Shown here: piece by piece, positions 1 through 13,400 of the stretch
Layout: the number at the start of each line of letters is the position of its first letter
Position numbering within the stretch: position 1 is the stretch's first letter
Origin: Hemibagrus wyckioides
Lineage: Eukaryota > Chordata > Actinopteri > Siluriformes > Bagridae
Direction: 5' to 3'
Length of the DNA stretch: 64,000 nt
NCBI RefSeq assembly: GCF_019097595.1
Contig: NC_080722.1
Location: forward strand, 15,725,630-15,789,629
Program-made: the position numbers and the translations under genes
The notes under the pieces: generated by a model
The model's database searches: none
Told to the model about the DNA's origin: nothing
Seen by the model: only the letters and a program-made list of their open reading frames with translations

Positions 1-3000
1 CAGCTGTAACGTTGTTGTTATATCGATTTCAACTCGTTTCGTGTTTGTAATACGCAAGCTGTGAATATGGTCCGCATTGTAGTGTAGATGTTTCTGTTCC
101 CCTCGTTACATTTCCTGCCATGTCGCCGTGACAATTATTTTAAGAGCCTAGCTAACTGTAGTGTTACTGCGCTTTTACATACAAGGGAATTTCCATATTC
201 ATCGAGCACACATTTTCACATCCATACTGATATCTGATAAGAAATACATAAGGGATTTGTGCCATAATAATGTTAGCACAGGACACACCTACTTACAGTC
301 AATACATGCTGAGCTCCAGCTTTTTTTTTTCCCCCCTACTGTCTAGCGAGAAAGGTACCTGGGAGAAATAATAAGGTGTGTGACAGCTTGTGCATTATAA
401 AGCCATTGCAGTAAAAATTCTACCGTCGACACGCAATATTAGGTCAGATGGTATGATAAATATCAGATTAGATGATGATCTTTTGTCTTTTTACTGATTT
501 ACTGAGCCAGCATTTCCCTCCCACCGCATCCGGTGTCAGCCAGGAAGATGATTCAAGTAACAATATACTTCTTTCACCGTGTGCTTTCAGTGGGGTTCAC
601 TTATGGTAGTCATCAATTTGATCTTACTGTGCATTTACTATATTTATTGTGCTTTATGTGTGTGTGTGTGTGTGTATGTGATTGCAGTAGACATTATGGA
701 GCTGATTTATGAACCACATGTTCATATTCTGCATGTTAAGATTACACATACTGTACACGGATGCCAGATAACATGAAATTGCCGTCCATTCAGGATGAAC
801 AATTATCTTTGAAGTCAGTAGACACACCACGCAGACACGCAAACTAATTAATCCCGCTAATAACCGACTTGTATACTAGTTCCACATCCACCGATTTGGC
901 AGGTTAATCTGGTTCCTCATACGCTCTCAGGGAAAGAAAAGAGACCTATTTTGTTTCAGCAGCCTGCTAGGTGAAAGAAAGCATTTTGTCCCAGGCATCA
1001 TGGTTCGAGGTGATCTTTTCAGACAGGTGTTGACTTGCACAGTGTGGAATGTGTTCGTCCCCTTTACATTGTAATAGGAGTTCAGGCTACATGTCTGAAC
1101 ACTGCCTTCACTTCCACGGGAGGCTCACACAGCCTCCGGAGAGTACACAGATACAGCAAATCGAGTAGGTTTTTAAATAGAGATTTGCAAAAATGCGGTT
1201 AAATATCTTCTCTGATACATGAGCAACGGAGAACCCCCTCTGTAGGCGACTGCGTTGTAATGATGGTGTACCAAGATGCATGCAGAAATGTGTTAACTCG
1301 ACTATATTTTATGTATGTGCTCATGCTATTTCCTATTGCCATTTGCCTGTTGTGTATGAAAGCTCAGTTCCACAAACAAGTCATACTGAATGAACAAACT
1401 CATGAGTGGAATGTTGAATAGGTCATGAAGAACATATCTGAGGAGTCACTATGATCTGGTTTATATAAGCTTAATACTTTCTTTTTTTTTAAAAGGCAGA
1501 TTCTTCATTTGGGTCAGCTTCTAATTCAATCAGTGATTGACTTTGCAGACTTCACATCAGTCTATATGACTTATATTTGGAAGCAGAACGGAACATGGAA
1601 AATGTGTTTTCATCTTTAAAGTGGGTCAAGAATTGATGCATTGCACGACGTTTGATAATACACATTGGATATTCTCAATATACAAGGTTGTGCTTTCTAT
1701 ACAAAGGCTGTTGTATGTGTTATTAAAGTGTTATTACAGATGAAATCGAATATTTTGTAGTTGTAGTATTTCATGTTGATATTGAACTTTAGAGAGACCC
1801 TTAGAGTTTTTTTTAGGGCTTTCCAGATGCCTGTTCTAGCACTATTTTTATTTCTGTTCTTAAAATCCTTGGGTTGATGTATTTTTAAAGGTCGACATGT
1901 TATTGAAACCACATTCTGACTTCTCAGCATTTGTTGGGAAAGTGGCCAGAAATGCAATAAAAACAATTTAGAAAGTAGTACAGACAATTTAGCCAGAGCC
2001 AGAGACATTGGTTTTAAAGAGGAGTGTTTTTGTCTATTGTGGGAATGTTGCTTTTCCTGAGGAACACTGTGTTTCCATTGGAGGCATTTGCCTGCAGGAC
2101 TAGTTGAGATGTTGCATTCCATTACATGGAGTTTAGGGTGTGTGTGTGTGTGTGTGTGTAACTGAGAGCCTAAGAGCTAATATATGGCACACTTTAGGAA
2201 AGCCTTGAGTGATTTTGATTTCTAAATGTGTTGGAGTTGATTGTCTTGTTAACTCATCACCTGTAGGTCACTGGTTTGCTGGTTGCTCTTTTTGCCACGT
2301 TACATGTTTTCTATCACAAAGAGCATAGAGCCAGTGCTGCTAATTAGTCAAGTATTCATAGTGTGTACTATGTTGATTGTAGACATTAAAGTACTTGCAA
2401 CTTGAGAGAATAAATAGCTCACAACTTGACATGTCTTCATGAAAGTTTTCATCATGTTGCTAGTTTACCACTTGAAGTGACACATGGACGGTTTTCACAC
2501 TGGGTATGTTGGCTGTGGTCTTGAATCTGAATGTGACTGTTTCCATTGTCACTGCAGCATTGGTCTGGTTTCAGATTTAGTCAATTCTATCAAACTCCAC
2601 TATATTTGTGATCATCTTACATCATCACAAATCCGCACAGAGAACACAACGTGACTCACCTTATTTTCTAACTAATTTATTTCTTTTTTGGTGCTATTAG
2701 AGTGATAGGAACGTACACCTTTGTGTATACCAGTTGCTTTCATGTTCATGGAAATTGCAGCACAATTCCAGTGCCAATGAACTCGGACCACCTCCTACAG
2801 GTTTCCTCTGGTTTGGTACAGTGGTGCACTTTCTGGTCCACGCAAACAGCATTCACATTAACAGATTTTCATGCAAACTTTGTTCAGTTTTGTTAGACTA
2901 AACTTCCAGTGGCAAATATTTCTTCCTGTAATTCCATGACGTTGTTCGCCACACTAATTATTTTTGGTTACGCTAGCTATTTTTGTCCTTCTTAGACCTA

Positions 3001-3178
3001 CTTTTTCAGCAGAGTAAACCTGCAAACAGGTTCTAATAATTGCTATATAAACAAAAACCTCCATTGAACTCATCGTGACCAAAGCATTCAATGTTTTAAC
3101 CCTGAAAATATATTCTTCAGGGAAATTAGTCAGACCAAATTTTAGGAGATCTAGCAAGTTCTCAGATATAGAGGTCAT
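1..3178. other. Upstream flank of mrtfa, no gene recognised
   Basis: No open frame here resembles a known protein and none is flanked by convincing splice sites. The stretch is AT-rich and has only short TG microsatellites, at about 657-679 and 2140-2159. Untranslated first exons of mrtfa could lie here, but I cannot identify them without transcript data. Confidence 0.5.
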
Positions 3179-3180
3179 TA

Positions 3181-3628
3181 GGTGCGTTTACATGGACACT
3201 TTTTAATCAGATCGGACTGAATTCAATCAGATTGACAAATCCGATCGCAGCGTTTACATGAACGCGGTATATAATTATATACTTATTTTACTATAAGTAA
3301 TCAGATTGTTATGCGCGTTTACATGACGCATGATTAGAATCGGATTAGATCTTCTGACATGCGCACAGTCCACGAAAACATCCGTACGTCATTCTTGCGT
3401 CATTGCACATGCGCAGAACTTTCCAGGAACATATTCCATCCGATTAAGTGTTTACATGTCCTCTCAATCGGACTAAAAATGGTTTAAACCACCCCTTACC
3501 ATCCGATTGAAATTTTAATCGGATGTGGCAAATTCCATCCGATTGACGTGTTTACATGACACTTTTGTAATCTGATTGTGCTTCTAGTCCTGTTACGATC
3601 GGATTACAAGTGTCCATGTAAACGCACC
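3181..3628. mobile_element. 448-bp MITE with 20-bp terminal inverted repeats
   Basis: The left end GGTGCGTTTACATGGACACT is an exact reverse complement of the right end, and both sides are flanked by TA. There is no coding capacity. The inside is built from repeated short units: variants of an ATCGGATT/AATCCGAT core and of GTTTACATG recur throughout in both orientations. It is a non-autonomous DNA transposon. The TA flank fits a TA-targeting superfamily, but the family cannot be named from sequence alone. Confidence 0.8.
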
Positions 3629-4278
3629 TATTGATGAACAAGACAGGCTTTTTTTTTTTTTCCTTTTTTTTTTTTTTACCATATACAAACTGCTGGAGGA
3701 CTCAAGTTTTATAGCTGATGTTTTTTGGGGCATGTGTGTTCTTAGAGTTGTTATTGCACAACTGGGGCTGCACACCATGAGGCATGCCTGAGCCCGCCAT
3801 ATGGCTCCTTATTTCACAGTGAGCTTTCTGCAAGTACTTTTACATTTTTAAGAATTTATTAGAGCAGCTAAAGTAGTATGTGATTCATTTAAGTGCAGTG
3901 GTTTGCTAGTGGTAATGGATCTGGCAGCACCAGCAATGTAATCAAAAGCAATCCAAAAACATTCTTCATATTTATTGTTCATAGTAATCTCTTTATATCA
4001 TCACATCTTTAGTGATGCAGACACTTTTCCCCCCTCGTCCAAATGTGAAAGCATATTTGCAGTTTTAAGGTGTGGTCTGACCTTTATTCTGAATTTCTGG
4101 TGTTTGCATTCAAGTTTCCCTTATAATCATTTCAAGATGTTTATGAAAACAGGTGAATTGAATCCCCGCTCATGATTATTCTCCAATTGCATCCTTTCAC
4201 AGGTGTGTTTGTTGTCCCTCACCCATCACGCTGGCAGCGCAGGAGGAGCGGGCTGGGACAGAGCTGAGTGCCATCAGG
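3629..4278. other. Upstream of the first mrtfa coding exon
   Basis: Contains T-rich runs (about 3651-3677) and otherwise unremarkable sequence. A pyrimidine-rich stretch ending TTTCACAG at 4202 could be the splice acceptor of the exon that carries the first mrtfa start codon. If so, at least one untranslated exon lies further upstream. The frame of that start codon stays open back to 4204, so additional N-terminal coding sequence cannot be excluded. Confidence 0.4.
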
Positions 4279-4402
4279 ATGGTGGCTGCTTCAGCCTCAG
4301 GCACTGCTCCCAGCCCTCAAAGCGAGGCTGTGACCAGCGAGCTACAGGAGCTTTCGCTTCAGTCCGGCCCTATTCTACTGCCTCTAAGCGAGAGGAAGAA
4401 TG
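4279..4402 (+). CDS. mrtfa: mrtfa first coding exon A (long-isoform N-terminus)
   Basis: Encodes 41 residues plus one base, beginning MVAASASGT and carrying APSPQSEAV, ELQELSLQS and LSERKN, the N-terminal signature of long MRTF-A and MRTF-B isoforms. The donor is AATG|GTGAGT. It joins in phase 1 to 16402, completing the Val codon of VLQIKLQQRR at the start of RPEL1. Confidence 0.85.
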
Positions 4403-7400
4403 GTGAGTCGATAGCACACAGATAATGCTGCTGTCAGTTTGGCTCTCTGTCTGTTCCCATTTTTCCCACTATGTACTTTCTGATATATATAAAATTATTT
4501 TGTCCTTTAAAATATTTTGATTGTTTTAGGATACTGTAGTGGTGGAATAAGTTTCCCACTGGAGAATTGCATGTACTGAGTTGTTAGGAACTCTTTCTGC
4601 AGCAATGTGGAGGTTGCAACTCTGCTGAGAATGAATTGCAGCGACAGGGTTTTGCTTCCCTGTTTGGGACATGTCCAATCTCACAGCTCCTGGCCACCAC
4701 TCCTTTTTCTTTCACACTTTTACCCTGGAGCTGTACTTCTACTAAAGGCTGTCTCATAGTTGGAGACATGTTATAGCAGGGCCCCTTTCATGTCTTTCAC
4801 CCAGAGACACTCTGGTATTAGACTTGCTAACTGGGGTTTCTGTCCATTATCATTTAAATGCTTTATTCAGGTAATTGCTACCTTTTACCTTTCTCATGCA
4901 GTATTTTGCACGGCTGCTGAATAAAGTAAAAACATGTTTTGCAGGTAATGTATCTGAAAGATGCTCATGCATTAAATGTATTAGCATACAGTCAAACTTT
5001 AATCCAGAGTAGGAGCTCCAGGAAGTGTTGAGAGCTTGGGGGAGGGGTGTACAAGAGGACCAAAACAGGATATTTTTTCCTTGGGACAGAATTGCGTAAC
5101 TTTGTACAAATACCCAAGCAATGAGTGAGAAAATAGGAGAGAGCACTTTAGGGGTCAGAGGTGACCTGGAATGCATTGCGTACCAATGTTTTTCTTGTTG
5201 CCTGAGTACTGTCTATGTCTTTTTAAAGTCTGACACAAGGCAGCGGGTTGATGTCAACTTCAGTCTAAAGTCCCTTTCCAAGATGAGGGGAAAACTATGA
5301 GGTGTAGGTTAAGGGAGAATCAGAAGGAAGACACTAGCTAGAAAACTTGCACTGACACACACCCACTTGAGCTGGGCGTGCACACACACGCCAACTCAGG
5401 AGAGACTGGATGCATTCAAAGGAAAGGTGAGATGTACAGAGAGGAGTTCTACAGGTCCTGCAATAGCCACTGGATTTTATTTTCTCACAACACCAAATGT
5501 TTTGCTTCATCCATTCTCTGTTTCATTCTTAATTTGTTTCGTTGATTGATTGCACTTATTTATTCTACTGAGTTGATCTACACATGGATTGTTGAACTTG
5601 GCAAGTGAGTGAATTCATTTTCTGCTTTCAGGTAAGGTAGGAAATTGCCATAGATGCAGGTACAGTTCTTATTTGTGTTGTGATTGAGTTTACAGGAGGA
5701 GGCTGGTTACAGGTGTGGTGGCTGTCGTTAACAGTTAACATGTTATTGTTTTTTTAAAAAAATATATATTTACCTGTTTGTGTTGTAAGACTGCTCTGAT
5801 TAGAGGAAGCCGTCGATAACATTTTATGCAGAATGACAAAATCAGAATACATGAAAAAACCTCACAATATGGAAACGGAAATAATTAGGTGTTAAATGAC
5901 TAAAAAAAGGAGTGTGGTGCTTATTTGTTGATCACACCAGTCTATATGCATTCACCAAGTGCTCATTTACACATAAATACAGCATATGCATACTTCAAGA
6001 ATTTTTAATCTGCTTGTTCTTGATGCCTTCTGAGTACTCTAAATAAAACTGTATGATGCTGTACCCAAAGTCCTTCCAGCTGGAAGGGGCGGGTGTCTCT
6101 CTCTCTCTCTCTCACTCTCTCTCTAAACCAGCTGTCTGCTCTTGGGGGACTGGGAGTGGGGCTCAAAACAGACAGAAAAAAACAATTTGTGCACACACAC
6201 ACCCCTTATTAGAGTAGACTCGGCTGAAAAAGAAGCCGAAAACATGCAGGGAGTTTTTGGCCTGATGTATGAAATCAGCAGACCCTGGTGCTAATCTTAC
6301 ATCAGGACTGTTTTGGTAATAGTTACTTTTGAGGATTCTTTCCTTCTGCATTTCATGTTCAAGTTCTGCTTATGTTTGCAGATTTCTGAAGAGAGCCCAG
6401 TTTGTTCATGTGAAAGGAACTTTCTCTAGTTTTAATTATATTTATCCAGAGTGCTCTTAAGCACTTCACTCATAATATCAGTACCAGTAACTCGTGCCCA
6501 TAACTCACTTATTACATTGCTCCAGTATTGATTTACTAATACATTATAACAGAGATCAGATAGTTATGGTATTATGGCTCCATGTAATATTTAAGACATC
6601 ATTGTAGCTGGTATTGCAGATAGTGTTCCTTCGTCAGTGGATATGTCGAGAGAACATGACAGCTTGCTATCACATACTCACACAGACAGGATTCAGCTTG
6701 TAACGTCTAGGAACTAGGACAGGATCCATCTTTTATGAGCAGTGTTCACCTTTTTTTATGCAAAACCCTGTTTAGCTTCATTTAGTGGGCTTTATTAATT
6801 TATTGTTTTTATATATATTATTATTATATGTTTTCCTTGGGATGAATAAGTACACAGTATGTGCAGATGATGACTTGTTTGGGTTTTCTCACTGGCAGTA
6901 TCAGTAACATTTATTCTGGCAGTACATCCAAATCTAAACTTTGTGTTGAAGGTTGCTGATAGCTTTTGGAAATCTGTAACCTAAACAGCATGTCTGCGTT
7001 TATAAAGAAATAAATGAATGCATCGTCTTCATTGCTATATGTACAGTATTTGACCCTAACTCTTATAGTATGGTTGTTAGGTTTATTAGGTGCAATGTCG
7101 ATCAGCCCAGGCTTAACGTCGCTGTGAAAAGTATTTGCAAAGGAATTCCTGAGCAGCCTCTCAAACATTACAGTGCAGTTCCAACCCAACCAGTCTACAG
7201 CATTATATTTAATTGATGGTAGAATGTTTTTCGTTCCTTACTCATGTTCTGCTGCTCACTGTTTCCATTAATGTAAGCATGAGGTCACACATGAGTGTAG
7301 CTGAGGTTCAGTTCTGGTGAAACTTTTAGATTCTAGTTCCCACACAAAGTATGTGTGACATGAAACATTACCATCTAATGGCACTATATTTAGGCTCGTG

Positions 7401-10400
7401 AATAGGGGAAGGAGTTGGGTACTTAATTAATGTTTAAAAAAATGCTATTGCAAAGTTGCATTCAGTTTGTTTAGTTTAGTACATTTTTAAGCTACATTTT
7501 AAGCTGTATTTCACTTTCACATGTTTACTATTTTTCTTCTTCTGTATAATGAACGATTATACACATATGTACTCTGCTTATTTTAGGATGCAAATTAGGT
7601 TGAAATGTCAGGCAGCTTTCCAAGAATTTCATATAATTTATATTTTCAAGTATAGAAATGTTTCAAAAATCTATTTTTTCTGGAAAACAGTACATTAATG
7701 AGGCATCGTGTTCTAAACACTGAGAGCACTGAGTGTGTGTCATTTTGCGAGAGGTTTGTAAGGAGATGGCAGCAGGAGATGGCAGCAGGCTGTCTGCTTT
7801 TCTTTTTTTTTCTCAGCTACTCTGTGTGTTTTTTGTGTTATGTAACATTGCAATGGACTCCAGCTCCGGCACGCTTCTGCAGACTCAAAATGGTGTGGGA
7901 TGGATGGAGTGGGAAGATGAGGGAGCAGGAAGAAAAAGAGCAGACCTTTCTTTATCTGCACTGACAAGATGAGACACATAACTGTGCATGAATGCCGTTC
8001 AGCCTCATCGCACATGCCTAACCAAAGTAACACTGATTGCAAAATGAAGCAAAATGGCTGAAAGTTTCCCTGGGGAAAAGCCCCCTCCTACCCTTTTAAC
8101 ACACACACACACCCCAAAAAAAGTCATGCACACGTAATGCATTAGGGCACTGACTTGCTTTGACTTGCTTGATTTCTATTTTGGTTTGGTGAACCGAAGC
8201 CAGGGGAACAATCGTATCCCTGAGCTACCGAAAGTATTTTATCACCTAAATCTGACACATATATCAACAAGTGCAGCAGCACAAGCTGTAAAGCTGAGAA
8301 TCTTAGTCTCTATTACTATAGAAACTATTAACTGCAAACCATGACTCTGAACATACAGAACTAGGTTGATGTGTTTACAAACGGATGAGTAAGTTGTACT
8401 CTGATGGAGCCTTGGTTATCTCTAGTGTGTTTGGAGGTTCAGTGAAATTGAATCCAGCATGCATATAGAAAGATGGATAACTGCTCCTGGATGCAGAGTT
8501 TTTTTGTTTGGGGCCTAATGACTAATTCAGCTTTGCTTTAATATGCTGAAGCAAAAAGTACATTATGTATACTGAGCAGAACTCGAGGTGAACAGCTGGT
8601 TGGAGGATGGCAGCCATTTTGAAACCTGCTTCTGGTATACTAAACAAACATTTCAGTCAGTCATATTCAACACAGTGTATAGTAATGAATCTATCAGCTT
8701 TTATGTAAAAAAAAATGCTGGCTACTTTATCATGTCTTCTACACTTTTATAAGTCCTGTGCACATATCTCAGTGGTAGTGAGTGTTCGTTGTCATTGGCT
8801 TACCTCATTAATAAATATCTCTCCTGAATCTGTTATTTCTTTATATTCATTTCTTGTAAACATGACTGTTGCACAGGGATACCAGGAACAGTTTATCAGT
8901 AGCAAACAACGAGAAGGACTTTCTGTTAAGTCATCGTCTGCGTATTCCACACTGATAGAGAACCTTGTGTTGCTGTTCTGGTATGTAAGTGCACAGCAGT
9001 GATTTCTGTCTATAAGTAAGCAGGTTTCTAAGAAAAGATTTGAACACTAAATTGTCTTTGTGCTATTTTGTGGTTACTGCATTATATTGATATTCAAATG
9101 AAAACTAAGAGCCTAAATCTGAACTTTGTCTAAAACATAACTTTCTGAATACACCCTGATCCTTACACTGCCTCATATCACTTCATGGAGCCAAGCAGAT
9201 CATCCTTATTTTCTTTCCTGTCCTTTTCTTTCCTTACTTCACTCAAGATAGTAAGATAGTATTTTTTTTCATCCACACCACGTTTGCCATCTGTACCTAT
9301 TCTCTTGTGTTCTAAAGTGATCTTTTATGTAATTTTGTTTTTGTTTTATTACTGTATTAATGCTCTGAACTGTGAAACTAGAAACCTTAAGGAACAAGTG
9401 TAAGGAGGAGAGAGTAATAAAATGAATGTCATGAATATCTTTTATATTGTTATATTGTGAAAAGCATAATTGTTTCTGGCTCAGAAACGCTTTTCTGTTT
9501 CTATTCATATATTCAATCATTGCTTTTCTGTCTCCAGCCCATACATTACTACCTAATCTGCACAGACATCATATTTTTTATGTCTTATGGTTGTTGTGGC
9601 ATTACGTTTACAAAACCGGAGCTAAATGTTCTACGCTATCAAGATCAGAAAGTAGTGGGTGATTGATTACACGCTTTTGTGTTTGCTCGTTTCAGTGCCA
9701 GTCTGAGCTGTACAGATTTGTTTTCCCCCAGTACATTTTAACTAGGCCTGCTTATTGAACGATACATGATACAGTGTAGGTTTTGTCAAAATGTGCCACC
9801 TTTAGGTAGTCCATTTAATTAACTGTTATAATTGTCCTTAATTCAGGCTGTGTATCGTCTCAGGGTGTCTGTGAGTACCATATATCATATATCATGTATT
9901 TACCAGAGGAATGATGGCTATAATATACAATTTGTATTCAGCCCTCACCTTCTCTCTATATAAAGCAGCCGGTTGCACTGTCCGCTTGCTGTGCTCATTA
10001 TCTTTTCAGACAATTTCTTGGATCAGATTGTGGCCCAAACATGGAGTCGAATAAGATTCCATTTTTTCATCTTCTAGTGATTTCCAGTGTACAATTCAGC
10101 ACATGTTGTAAGTGGCAGTGGAGAATATCTCATTTCACATGCGGTCAGCCAATCAGAACAGAGGCTAATTATCTATTTGTCTGAAAAGCACAGGGAAAAT
10201 AATGATCCATTTTAATTGTAATGGATAATGAAATGGACAGAAAATGGTCATATAAAAATGAATAACTCCATTTGATATGCCGAACCACAAAAAGCTTTAT
10301 AAGTGGTTTTCTGGACAAAGAATATAAAAGAGGGAACTTGAACAATAGAGGCTATTGAACAATAATGTGAATTTTGAACACAGAAGCTGATTGAGGGAAG

Positions 10401-13400
10401 ATGAAAACAAACACACCAACAACAGGAGTCATGGAATATGCATACAACTTTCTAGGCCTTGTACCTGGTGAACACAGTATCACCAGACTTCAGGAAATTG
10501 CGTATTATTTTTTTAGCATGATTCCAGGTTAAAGCTCTGTGTTACAGGGGTTAATGAACTCCCCTTCCTTCCTCAGTGCTGGACAGCATGGCCAGGAAAA
10601 CATGGCATGCATGTGCGGGAAAACAGGGAGGGATGTTTAGAAGAATGTAGTGATTTAAGAGTTACTCAAAGTTTAATACACTTAAAAACCCATTACAAGA
10701 CAGAGCACTGTTTCCTCAGCAAGCGCTCTGTTTAAACTCTGTCTCAGATCTCCGAAACAAATTTGAGGTCACTAACACTTACTCAGCAGCATTTCAGTTT
10801 TAATAGTCTAGTGGCTGTTAAAACTGTTTATGATTGGGCTTTAATTGCAAATTCAGCCAATGTGTGAACATTCTTGTTGCCAAAGTAACTTATGTTTGAT
10901 TGTTTATTCATGCTACCATTACGTATTAAACCTGCAGCATTATAAAACAATAAATTAGTAATGACTCCTGCAGGCCTAATACTGCATTAGTCATTATAAT
11001 CATTAAGGTGTGTTTTTTCTTTACTGTCTGTCTTTTCATTGTTCTTTGTGTAGCTGTGGACCTCTGGCACTAGTGGACTTTGTTTCCTGCTTTATGCTGT
11101 GTTTGGCCAAGGTGGTGTGTCAGTGCATGTTAACAGCTGTGGGCTGGTGTGATATTATTCTCAACACTTTCAGGCAGCATTAAAATATGTGTTACTGTAC
11201 CTTTTACGTTTGTACAAACTGCAGACATATGAACCAGATGTTCACTAAAGCAGATCTATAGTCAGGGCTGGTATGTAAGCTGCATAAAGTAAAAATAGTT
11301 TAAATACAACAATTTTAGAAATGACTGTGTTTACTCCTATACTTAGGAGTATATGCAGGTATTTTCACTCCTGGAACACTCTCAAATTAAATTGAGTATT
11401 TTGGGGTGTTTTAAAGAAGGCAGAGAGCAAAAGGTGGCACAGAAACCGAAATGAAGTGTGTTTACAGTCTTCAGTGCTTGAATATGGACTGCATATTTAT
11501 TGATGAAGCAGACTTTATACGGTCAAATTGGGTAACTCACAACTTTTGTCACTACTTTTCTAATTGCATCTTTGACTATCTCCAGCAATAAGATACAAGT
11601 CACTGAATGAAGCCAACATTTTCAGATGCACGTCTTGTTGCTTTCGGGCTTCTCTGTTCATTTGGTCTTGACTGTATACAGTGTGATGCAGTATGACGTG
11701 TCTACATTTTTGCCTGAGGTCTGTTGGCCTTGGCCAGTCTTTATACTTTTGCTGCTATTCAGCTGCAGAGAGGTGGTAAAAAAACGTTATTGTACATTTT
11801 CCTACGTTGGTTGATTCAGCCTACCTAACAGAGTCTGTTACCCCCTTAAAACTCTCGTGGACAACACAGATCCAGCAAAACCTTTTGAAAATGTCATTCA
11901 TTTATCCAATGGGAATTATACCAGGTTATATCATTTCAAAGCATATCATCCATCTAAAGTTTTCTAAATACATAATATCAGAGGACTGATGCACTGTGAA
12001 TGCACTAATGACTGCTTTTTCTTGACATAACCACCTTTCTAAATTTCAGTTCATCTTGGACTGGAAAGCCCCGTAGTGTATTGGAAATTGACTTCACAGT
12101 CTGAAGAAGTGCTACTGTATGATTATGAGAAATGAGTATCTATACTTTTGAATAAGTCTGGCATGACTATCAGCTTTTGTGCAGTTTCTTTTTTTTAATT
12201 CTGCATATGTAAATGCGTGTCAGACTAATTGTGCATGTCTTAGTGTAGTAATATATGTGAGTAATTCTATCCAGTGGTTGCACAGGTGATACTAAGCTGA
12301 ATATAGAGTGTTTTGGCCAGCTGGCCATACTATTTAAAACTGGGAGAGGACCCAAGGGGTGGGGTGGTGGTGGGGGGTGAAATCTGCAGGAGCTACACAG
12401 AGGATTGAGAACACACATGGATGCTTGTCAGGAGCTGGAAATGCTCCCTGAAACTCCTGCACCTTGCCCTATGGCAGGAGTACAAAGGTCATAGGAGATT
12501 CTCATTCTGTCCCTGATCTTCCTGTCATTCACGATCGAGTTGTACTTCAACAAAGAGCTACTATGTCACTGTACAGTGCAACATAATGATAAAAACATGA
12601 TCTCTGTCTTGCAATATGAACTATGAACAGCCCATTAATATCCGGTGTTGGTAGTGGGCTGCTCAATCTTTTTTTAACTGCTTTTATAGGTCAGCTAAGT
12701 TGTTATATATCACAAATCTAATATTATGTAGGTTAATACTACATAAAGGTCATTTATAGGTTTGTTAAAAGTCCTTGTTTTTAGTGTGTCTAATATGCAA
12801 GTGGTTGGTTTAGTTTGGGTTGGTGTAATCTGATATCAGTAAGAGACTGCAGGTTGTAATGAGTGAACGAATGGCAACAGCTGAGGAGGACAGTGCAGTC
12901 ATTGCCCCTCAGTAATCTCTTCCTCTAACTGTCTGTGTGTGTGTGTGTGTGTGTGGGAGAGAGCGAAAGGTGTTCTGAGACAGGGTTTTCTAGTAGCATG
13001 TCCCTGTCCTCTTTGCTTTACATCTCACTTTTTTGCTCAGTTCTCTGGATGTAATTCATGGGTAAAGCCTCTATGTTCAGTCTGGAGAATTGTCAGTTGC
13101 CCCTGCTACAAGAAAAGAGGAAAGGCAGAGGAGAAGGAGAAGCAGAGGCGAGTGGTCATTTTGACTAGACAGAAGTGGAACTTGTGTGCTATTCATAGTC
13201 TGAACTTCTTAATCTTTGAGTTGGAAAAAAAAAAAATTCGGCACTTATTTTGAACAAATCATAATTATTAAGGATAAATTTCCTTCTGTGAGCCACTGCA
13301 AATGCGACTTTTCACACCTCAGGAAAGCAGCTGTGATACTGGTTTCTGATTCCTGCTTTCTTAGTCTCCATGCTAAATTGAGACCATAGCAGGATCAGTA

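Noticed and set aside
4203..4406. 67-codon open frame over mrtfa exon A
   Set aside because: It is a different frame from the conserved SPQSEAV...LSERKN peptide and runs past the splice donor.
5367..5549. 60-codon frame beginning MSWACTHTPT
   Set aside because: No conserved feature and no splice context; ordinary intronic sequence.
7733..7972. Overlapping 79- to 100-codon frames on both strands
   Set aside because: No family resemblance and no supporting splice sites; they lie in the large mrtfa intron.
12859..12914. ATG followed by ERMATAEEDSAVIAPQ as another mrtfa first exon
   Set aside because: The frame stops at TAA with no donor before it, so it cannot join the RPEL exon.
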